Assembly: GCA_003134675.1 (NCBI GenBank)
Contig: PLBZ01000079.1
Coordinates: 2,980-14,173 of the forward strand
Direction: 5' to 3'
Length of the DNA stretch: 11,194 bases
DNA from: Solirubrobacterales bacterium
Lineage (GTDB): Bacteria; Actinomycetota; Thermoleophilia; Solirubrobacterales; Solirubrobacteraceae
The notes below the pieces were generated by a model. That model made no database searches and was not told where the DNA came from. It was given only the letters and a program-made list of their open reading frames with translations. The translations under genes were made by a program, and so were the position numbers. Within the stretch, counting starts at the first letter, position 1. Every line of letters begins with the position of its first letter. Positions 6,655-11,194 of the stretch are shown here, in pieces.

Positions 6655-7834
6655 ATTCGAGCTGGCCCAGTTCGAGGCTGTGCATCAGATCGGTCGCGTT
6701 CGCTTCCGAGCGCAGCGAGTGATCGAGCAGCGTCCGTCGTCGCCCGACGCTCAGCGACGACGCGCTCACTCCCGAGACGAAGTGCTTGCTGTAAAGCTTC
6801 ACACCGCCGGGGAGTTCATAAGGAAAGCCGTTGAACAGCGTCACCAGCCCGCGGCCGTTCGTGCCGATGAAGTAGACCGACTGCGAGGCCAGATAAGACC
6901 CCACGCCAAGAAAGGCGAGCAACCCGAGCACGATCGCCGCCGTGCCGGCACGGTGCAGGCGTCCCCTTCGCTGAGCGCGAGGTGGGGCATCCGCGGACGG
7001 GTGACGTGGCCGGCGTGGACTGGTCACGGGGGATGGTTGCGCCACGAAGTCGTCCACCGGTAGGGCCGGGATACCGGTCAACGTGGCCGGCCCCTCAACG
7101 AGGGAGGACGCAGTTATCTGTACCTCCTCGACACGCAGCAGCACAACCGTGATGTTGTCCCGGCCTCCCGCCTCGTTCGCCGCCCCGATCAGCGCCTCAC
7201 CAGCGTCGCGCAGGCGCGGGTGGGCGAGCAGAATCTCGGCGAGGCGCTGATCGGGGACCATCGTTGTGAGGCCGTCGCTACACAGCAGGTACACGTCTCC
7301 GGCGCGAGCGCGGTAGGAGCAGGTGTCGATCTCGACCTCCGGCTCCGGCCCAAGAGCGCGCGTGATAACTGAGCGCTGGGGATGCTCGAGGGCCTCCTCG
7401 GGCGTGAGCTTACCCTGACGTATGAGCTCATCGACGAGCGAATGATCGTCAGTCAGGCGCAGTAGCTCCCCGCTGCGCAGGCAGTAGGCGCGGCTGTCGC
7501 CGACGTGCGCGATCGCCACCTCCTCGGCGCCCACATACACAGCGGTGAGCGTCGTACCCATGCCGGCGTGTTCGGCGTTCGCCTGGGAGAGCTCATGGAT
7601 GCTGACGTTCGCCGCGCGCGCATATGCAGCGAGACTGCCCTCGGCGTCCATCGTGTCGTCGAGGCCATGCTGGAAGGACTCGACGGCGAGCCGGGAGGCG
7701 ACCTCTCCAGCCTGTGCGCCACCCATTCCGTCCGCCACCACGAACAGTGGTGGACGGGCGAGCATCGAGTCCTCGTTCGCCCGCCGCTGGCGCCCGGTGT
7801 CGGTCCCGACATATTGCTCGGCGACGCGCAGCAT
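6653..7834 (-). CDS. pstP: PP2C-family Ser/Thr protein phosphatase (PstP type)
   Basis: Membrane-bound, metal-dependent phosphatase that removes phosphates from Ser/Thr kinases and their substrates; PknB is the obvious target. It has 393 residues. The PP2C domain covers about residues 7-236, with metal and catalytic motifs RRANED (18-23), DGMGG (35-39), HVGDSRAY (D113), SDGLT (D187) and GGRDN (D226). A Pro-rich linker (about 250-295) leads to one membrane helix (about 297-316) and a small outer domain of about 75 residues, as in mycobacterial PstP. The frame also allows a TTG at 7852, which would overlap fhaB by 14 bp. The ATG at 7834 is preferred: it is 4 bases after the fhaB TGA and starts MLRVAEQYVG, close to the PP2C core. 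The Shine-Dalgarno is weak (GAGG 12 bases away), which suggests coupling. The gene ends 10 bases before the pbpA start. Confidence 0.95.
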   Translation of the reverse strand: MLRVAEQYVGTDTGRQRRANEDSMLARPPLFVVADGMGGAQAGEVASRLAVESFQHGLDDTMDAEGSLAAYARAANVSIHELSQANAEHAGMGTTLTAVYVGAEEVAIAHVGDSRAYCLRSGELLRLTDDHSLVDELIRQGKLTPEEALEHPQRSVITRALGPEPEVEIDTCSYRARAGDVYLLCSDGLTTMVPDQRLAEILLAHPRLRDAGEALIGAANEAGGRDNITVVLLRVEEVQITASSLVEGPATLTGIPALPVDDFVAQPSPVTSPRRPRHPSADAPPRAQRRGRLHRAGTAAIVLGLLAFLGVGSYLASQSVYFIGTNGRGLVTLFNGFPYELPGGVKLYSKHFVSGVSASSLSVGRRRTLLDHSLRSEANATDLMHSLELGQLE

Positions 7835-7838
7835 CGGC

Positions 7839-8348
7839 TCAGTCGACCTCAAACGTGAACTCGGAGTCGCCGATCCTGACGCGGTCTCCCGGATGCAACG
7901 GCCGGGCGCTCTGCAGCAGCTCCTCGTTGAGGTAGGTGCCGTTGGTGGAGCCGAGATCCTCGATGACCACTATGTTGCCCTGCTTATACACACGTGCGTG
8001 GCGCGAGGAGGCAAACGGGTCCTCTAGGCGTATCTCCGCACGCTCGCCACGGCCGAGCACGATGTCGCCATCGAGGTCGTAGATCATTCCGGGGTCGTGC
8101 CCGGGGGCACGCTCAACCACTAGCTTGGGAGCCCGGTGGGCGACGTCGGCGCTGCCGAGCGTCGACGCCGAGTACAGCCCGGTAGCGTCAGCCGGAATCG
8201 CGGCGCCTTTAATAGGAAGCCCGCCCACCCCGCCGCCGGCGCCACGCAGGTCCTTCAGCGCGCTGCGCACCACCCACAGCAGGAACAGGTAGAGCACGGC
8301 GAGGAAGCCGAACTTCAGCGCCACGGATACGGGCTCGAGCGTGGTCAT
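7839..8348 (-). CDS. fhaB: FHA-domain membrane protein (FhaB/FipA type)
   Basis: A small phosphothreonine-reading protein. The 169 residues comprise an N-terminal membrane helix (about 11-28, FGFLAVLYLFLLWVV), a Gly-rich linker (36-48) and a C-terminal FHA domain (about 75-168). The FHA signature residues are present: GRG (99-101), SSRH (114-117), STNG (134-137) and N141. This architecture matches mycobacterial FhaB/FipA, a PknA/PknB-linked protein that ties phosphorylation to division and elongation. The open frame extends upstream to 8477 inside fhaA. The ATG at 8348 is chosen because it gives the family N-terminus and overlaps the fhaA TGA by 4 bp (ATGA). pstP begins 4 bases after its stop. 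The single-pass topology places the FHA domain in the cytoplasm near the kinase domain of PknB. Confidence 0.94.
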   Translation of the reverse strand: MTTLEPVSVALKFGFLAVLYLFLLWVVRSALKDLRGAGGGVGGLPIKGAAIPADATGLYSASTLGSADVAHRAPKLVVERAPGHDPGMIYDLDGDIVLGRGERAEIRLEDPFASSRHARVYKQGNIVVIEDLGSTNGTYLNEELLQSARPLHPGDRVRIGDSEFTFEVD

Positions 8349-9130
8349 CCGAGCTCGAAGACGATCTCCGTGGAACCAATCTCGATGCGGTCTCCTTGGC
8401 GCAGTGGCTGCTGAGCGTGGATGGGGCGTCCGTTGACGAGTACGCCATTGGTGGAGCCGAGATCCTGAAGCGTCCAACCATCCTGGTGCGGGCGGATCTC
8501 GGCGTGCCGACGGGAGGCGCCGGCATCCTCGAGGACGACATCACAGGCACGACTGCGCCCGATCGTGCCGCCTCCGGATGGAACGATCAAGCGTCGTCCA
8601 CCGACCGCGAGCAGCGCGCGAGCAGCGCGCCGCGCGTGGGCTTCCTCCAGAGGCAGGCGGGTGCGCGCCGATGTGCTGTAGATCATCGTCTGTCCGTGTT
8701 CGTCGGGCGGGCTGGGATCGAGTGGTTCAGCCGGCTCGGGCAGCTCGTCGCTTTGCCTGTCGGGCGGGGCCAGCCGCGCCTGGATGCCGAATTCGCCGAG
8801 CGCCAGGTCCTCGTCGGTGTGAAAGGAGATCAGTGGCGGCGAGGCGAGGATCAACTCCTCGCGGCGTGCGTGCTCGAGCAGGTAGCCGCACAGCTCGTCG
8901 ATCACCTCGTGCTCGACTCCCTCGTAACGAGCGCGATCCTGGGGCGAGAGCCACACCGAGTACTCGTTCGGCGCGTACACCCGCGAGACCGACGCGGTGC
9001 GGTGTTCGTCCATCTCGCGTGCGAGCTTGCGAGCGAGCTCCATCGGGCGCACCTCGGTGCGGAACAGACGTCCGAACCCGCCTTCGATGAGGTTGGCAAT
9101 CGTAGTCTCGAGGCTCTTCAGTGGGTTCAT
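8345..9130 (-). CDS. fhaA: FhaA-like protein: DUF3662 domain plus FHA domain
   Basis: A 261-residue cytoplasmic protein. Residues 1-120 match the FhaA N-terminal domain (DUF3662), with the characteristic start FGRLFRTEVRPMELARKLAREMDEH and a motif VYAPNEYSVWLSPQD. An acidic, Pro-rich linker (about 121-147) contains TMIY (148-151), a possible phosphothreonine site. The FHA domain (about 178-260) has GRSRACD (191-197), SRRH (206-209), STNG (226-229) and N233. In mycobacteria FhaA binds the phosphorylated pseudokinase part of MurJ and acts in late peptidoglycan precursor handling. Here it is about half the length of the M. tuberculosis protein because the linker is short. It is the first gene of the operon; its TGA overlaps the fhaB ATG. 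No good Shine-Dalgarno precedes the ATG at 9130, yet the N-terminus matches the family and no better start is seen. Confidence 0.94.
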   Translation of the reverse strand: MNPLKSLETTIANLIEGGFGRLFRTEVRPMELARKLAREMDEHRTASVSRVYAPNEYSVWLSPQDRARYEGVEHEVIDELCGYLLEHARREELILASPPLISFHTDEDLALGEFGIQARLAPPDRQSDELPEPAEPLDPSPPDEHGQTMIYSTSARTRLPLEEAHARRAARALLAVGGRRLIVPSGGGTIGRSRACDVVLEDAGASRRHAEIRPHQDGWTLQDLGSTNGVLVNGRPIHAQQPLRQGDRIEIGSTEIVFELG

Positions 9131-9247
9131 CTCAAGGGTGGACGAGTCTGATCCCGCGGGCGTGCCCCGCCCACTTTAAGGGCCCGCCTCAATGAGAGCG
9201 TACGGCGCCCGGAGGATCGCCGGCTCCGAGAGGCCCTGAGGACCAAC
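9131..9247 (-). promoter_or_regulatory. Probable promoter/leader region of the fhaA operon
   Basis: This 117-bp gap is by far the largest between genes of the minus strand, and everything downstream is packed head to tail, so the operon promoter is probably here. No convincing -35/-10 pair can be assigned. A CTTAAAGT element (minus strand, 9173-9180) is the only AT-rich patch. A hairpin lies between it and fhaA. Confidence 0.35.
9156..9174 (-). other. GC-rich hairpin in the fhaA leader
   Basis: On the minus strand GGGCG and CGCCC pair around a 5-base loop. One G-T wobble and one G-C pair extend the stem to 7 bp. It lies 26 bases upstream of the fhaA ATG and is not followed by a U-tract. It could be a leader structure or a weak end signal for the upstream kinase gene; neither is shown. 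Confidence 0.35.
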
Positions 9248-11008
9248 TCAGACGGGGCCGCGCAGAGCACGCGCGGCCACCGCGAGCATGCCCCCAAGCA
9301 GCGCTCCAAGAATCGCGCCGCGCGGAACGGCGGGGGAGACGTGCACGTACAGGCCGATTTGTCGGGGCGAGGAGGCAACAAGCAATAAGGCAGCCCAACT
9401 CGTGGCCGTTACGACGTCGAGCACGGCGCTGCGCCCGCGCACAACCCACGGCAGCAGCACCGCGCCTGCCGCCCACACGCTCGCGCCGAACAGCACACTG
9501 AGACTGAGGGTAGGGCCGACCACATGTGCCGCGGCGCTGCCCAGCGATCCCTCCCACACCGCGTGATTAGGTATCCCACCCACCCCCGCTGGGGAGCCCA
9601 GCCACAGGCGCCGGTCCAGCAGCGGCTCGGCCAGGGTCAACCACCAGTAGCCCAGCGCGGCCAGCGCGGCTCGCTCGCGAAAGCGCGCTCGCTGGCCGGC
9701 GAGCGCGGGAAAGGCGCCGGCCAGACCAGCCAGGCCGAGCACCGGCGCGAGCGCCGCCATGAGCCACCCGGGTCCGGAACGGCGCGGCAGGAAGGCCAGC
9801 GGAACGGCGGCAGCCAGTAGCAACAACGCGCTGCCGGGACGGCCGACCCAGATCTGCCAAACGATCGCCGCCAGCGCGCACCCCAGCCACACCGCGCGCG
9901 GCAGCGTCAGGCGCCTCCGTGAGACCGGCGGGAGCCCCTCCACTGGCGAGTCATCACGAGCGGACGCAGGTTGGCGCTGGATAATTCTCGGCGGGTCGGC
10001 TGCGCGCCTTTCCAGTCCACGGTCATGATCGTCGCGCGCGGCGCGCCCATCGTCTCGGGCTGAGGCGCGCCCGCGCCGGAAGCGCCGGGCGGGCCGGTAA
10101 GGGTGTTCGAGCGCCTCTCCGAGCGCCAAATGCAGATCCTCGAGCGTTCCGCGCTGCCCAGGCGTGGGGACGAGCGCACGGTCGATCGCGCGCGTCAACG
10201 AACGGGGCAGATCCCCGCGCCTGCGCTCAAGCGGCGCAACCGCCTGGCCGATTCGCCGCGCCGTGGCGGCCGGCGTCGATCCACGCACGGGATTAACGCC
10301 GGTGAGCGCCTCATAAAGGACGAGCGCCAGCGCATACAGGTCGGCGGGCTCAGCAGCCTCCCGTCCCTCGCTCTGCTCGGGCGCCATGTAGGCGAGCGTG
10401 CCGAGCACATCCCCCGTGCGCGTGAGTACGTCTTCGCCGGCCAGCCTCGCGCCCCCGAAATCGGTCAGCTTGGCCACCCCACCGCGTCCGTCGGGGTGGT
10501 CGGGGACGAGCACGTTCTGCGGCTTGACGTCGCGATGGATCACCCCACGCGCGTGTGCGTGGACGAGCGCATCGGTGAGCGCGAGACCGATCTCGAGCAC
10601 CTCCTCGTCGGTGAGCGCATCGCCGGCGATCAGCCTCGCGAGCGTCTCGCCGTGGACCAGCTCGGAGATCAGGTAAAACGCATCCCCCGCGGCGCACGCC
10701 TCATACAGGGCGACGATCGCCGGGTGCGCCAGGCGCGCACTGGCGAGTGCCTCGCGGGTCGCCCGCTCGCTGTCGATCGGACTCCCACCCGCCCCGAGGA
10801 AGACCCGCTTGAGCGCGACCTCGCGGTGGAGCAGCTCGTCGTGTGCCCGCCACACCACCCCGAAGCCACCTGCGCCGAGACGCTCGAGCAGCCGGTAACG
10901 GCCGAGCAGGAGCGTCTCGGGTGGGTGGGGTCGGATCGGATCGTGCCCGGGGTGGGCCGGAGGTGGACCGTATCGGACGTGGACGAGGGTGTCGAGCGAG
11001 TCCACCAA
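9248..11008 (-). CDS. Ser/Thr protein kinase with polytopic membrane C-terminal domain
   Basis: A 586-residue Hanks-type kinase. After about 35 Pro-rich residues the kinase domain (about 37-300) shows GAGGFGVV (45-52), K67 in VALKRV, HRDVKPQN (159-166, D160), DFG (183-185, followed by GAR), activation-loop T196/T198 and APE (209-211), so it should be active. A charged, disordered-looking linker rich in Arg/Asp (about 309-368) follows. The C-terminal 215 residues hold about seven hydrophobic segments (near 372-388, 393-408, 415-438, 449-463, 497-524, 529-547 and 565-580) with a short loop (about 464-495) between the fourth and fifth. No PASTA or other known sensor domain is recognised. The start is TTG at 11008 or GTG at 11005; AGGAG lies directly before the TTG, too close for either by usual spacing, but no other start exists before an in-frame stop upstream. 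It ends 117 bp before fhaA and may be a separate unit. Confidence 0.92.
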   Translation of the reverse strand: MVDSLDTLVHVRYGPPPAHPGHDPIRPHPPETLLLGRYRLLERLGAGGFGVVWRAHDELLHREVALKRVFLGAGGSPIDSERATREALASARLAHPAIVALYEACAAGDAFYLISELVHGETLARLIAGDALTDEEVLEIGLALTDALVHAHARGVIHRDVKPQNVLVPDHPDGRGGVAKLTDFGGARLAGEDVLTRTGDVLGTLAYMAPEQSEGREAAEPADLYALALVLYEALTGVNPVRGSTPAATARRIGQAVAPLERRRGDLPRSLTRAIDRALVPTPGQRGTLEDLHLALGEALEHPYRPARRFRRGRASARDDGRAARDDHDRGLERRAADPPRIIQRQPASARDDSPVEGLPPVSRRRLTLPRAVWLGCALAAIVWQIWVGRPGSALLLLAAAVPLAFLPRRSGPGWLMAALAPVLGLAGLAGAFPALAGQRARFRERAALAALGYWWLTLAEPLLDRRLWLGSPAGVGGIPNHAVWEGSLGSAAAHVVGPTLSLSVLFGASVWAAGAVLLPWVVRGRSAVLDVVTATSWAALLLVASSPRQIGLYVHVSPAVPRGAILGALLGGMLAVAARALRGPV

Positions 11009-11194
11009 CTCCTGCGTTCGCTGCCCATAGGCCCACTCCCTGCCGAACAGTGCAGGAAAAGCCGCACTGACCGAGAAGTTGCAGGATCACGAGGGAGGTG
11101 GCTGGCAGTCATACTTGGGCCCTTCCGAGAAATCCCTGCAAAGGAGCGATTGGCTTTTGTCGTTCTTCGACGATGGCGAGGAGACAGCACCTCG
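11009..11194. other. Non-coding edge region upstream of the third kinase
   Basis: No ORF with recognisable product reaches into these 186 bases. They should hold the promoter and leader of the minus-strand kinase, but no convincing -35/-10 pair was found; TATGAC near 11112 (minus strand) lacks a well-spaced partner. On the plus strand an ATG at 11173 opens a frame that leaves the window after seven codons, without a Shine-Dalgarno. It could be the start of a divergent gene or nothing. Confidence 0.4.

Noticed and set aside
8349..8477. Longer fhaB N-terminus with 43 extra residues
   Set aside because: It lies inside the fhaA FHA domain and would put Arg-rich residues before the membrane helix. 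The ATG at 8348 fits the family.
8396..9151. Plus-strand ORF of 251 codons opposite fhaA
   Set aside because: Entirely antisense to fhaA, with no domain or ribosome binding site.
10669..11190. Minus-strand ORF of 173 codons reaching beyond the third kinase start
   Set aside because: Ser/Arg/Thr-rich product in another frame of the kinase gene, without a recognisable fold. The kinase frame is clearly the coding one.

Overview
The window is a compact, high-GC segment of an actinobacterial chromosome that carries almost nothing but cell-wall synthesis genes and Ser/Thr phosphorylation signalling. The order fhaA-fhaB-pstP-pbpA-pknB is the hallmark actinobacterial division/elongation locus, known in mycobacteria as fhaA-fhaB-pstP-rodA-pbpA-pknA-pknB. 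There is only one PASTA kinase instead of a pknA/pknB pair. Together with the composition and the GTG/TTG start codons, this suggests a deep-branching actinobacterium, perhaps Thermoleophilia (Solirubrobacterales). That placement is an inference, not something the sequence proves.

Layout. Bases 1-2155 (plus strand): the 3' part of uppP (undecaprenyl-diphosphate phosphatase), followed after 6 bp by a membrane Ser/Thr kinase. Its outer domain looks like the discoidin-like tail of mycobacterial MurJ (MviN). Bases 2163-9130 (minus strand): a six-gene operon read fhaA -> fhaB -> pstP -> pbpA -> pknB -> ddl. Three of its junctions are 4-bp ATGA stop/start overlaps and the other two are within a few bases, so translation is probably coupled. 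Bases 9248-11008 (minus strand): a third Ser/Thr kinase, with a polytopic membrane C-terminus, separated from fhaA by 117 bp. Bases 11009-11194 hold no gene that can be supported. The plus-strand and minus-strand blocks converge with 7 bp between stop codons.

How the genes fit together. Ddl makes the D-Ala-D-Ala end of the peptidoglycan stem peptide, UppP recycles the lipid carrier, and PbpA cross-links the wall. PknB senses the wall through four PASTA domains, PstP should reverse its phosphorylation, and FhaA and FhaB read phosphothreonine. The first kinase has the kinase-TM-discoidin order of the C-terminal half of mycobacterial MurJ, but with intact catalytic residues. The most unusual points are this free-standing, apparently active 'MurJ-tail' kinase beside uppP, the absence of rodA/ftsW between pstP and pbpA, the coupling of ddl to pknB, and the third kinase with about seven membrane segments and no recognised sensor domain.

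No tRNA, rRNA, CRISPR array, insertion sequence or phage gene was seen.
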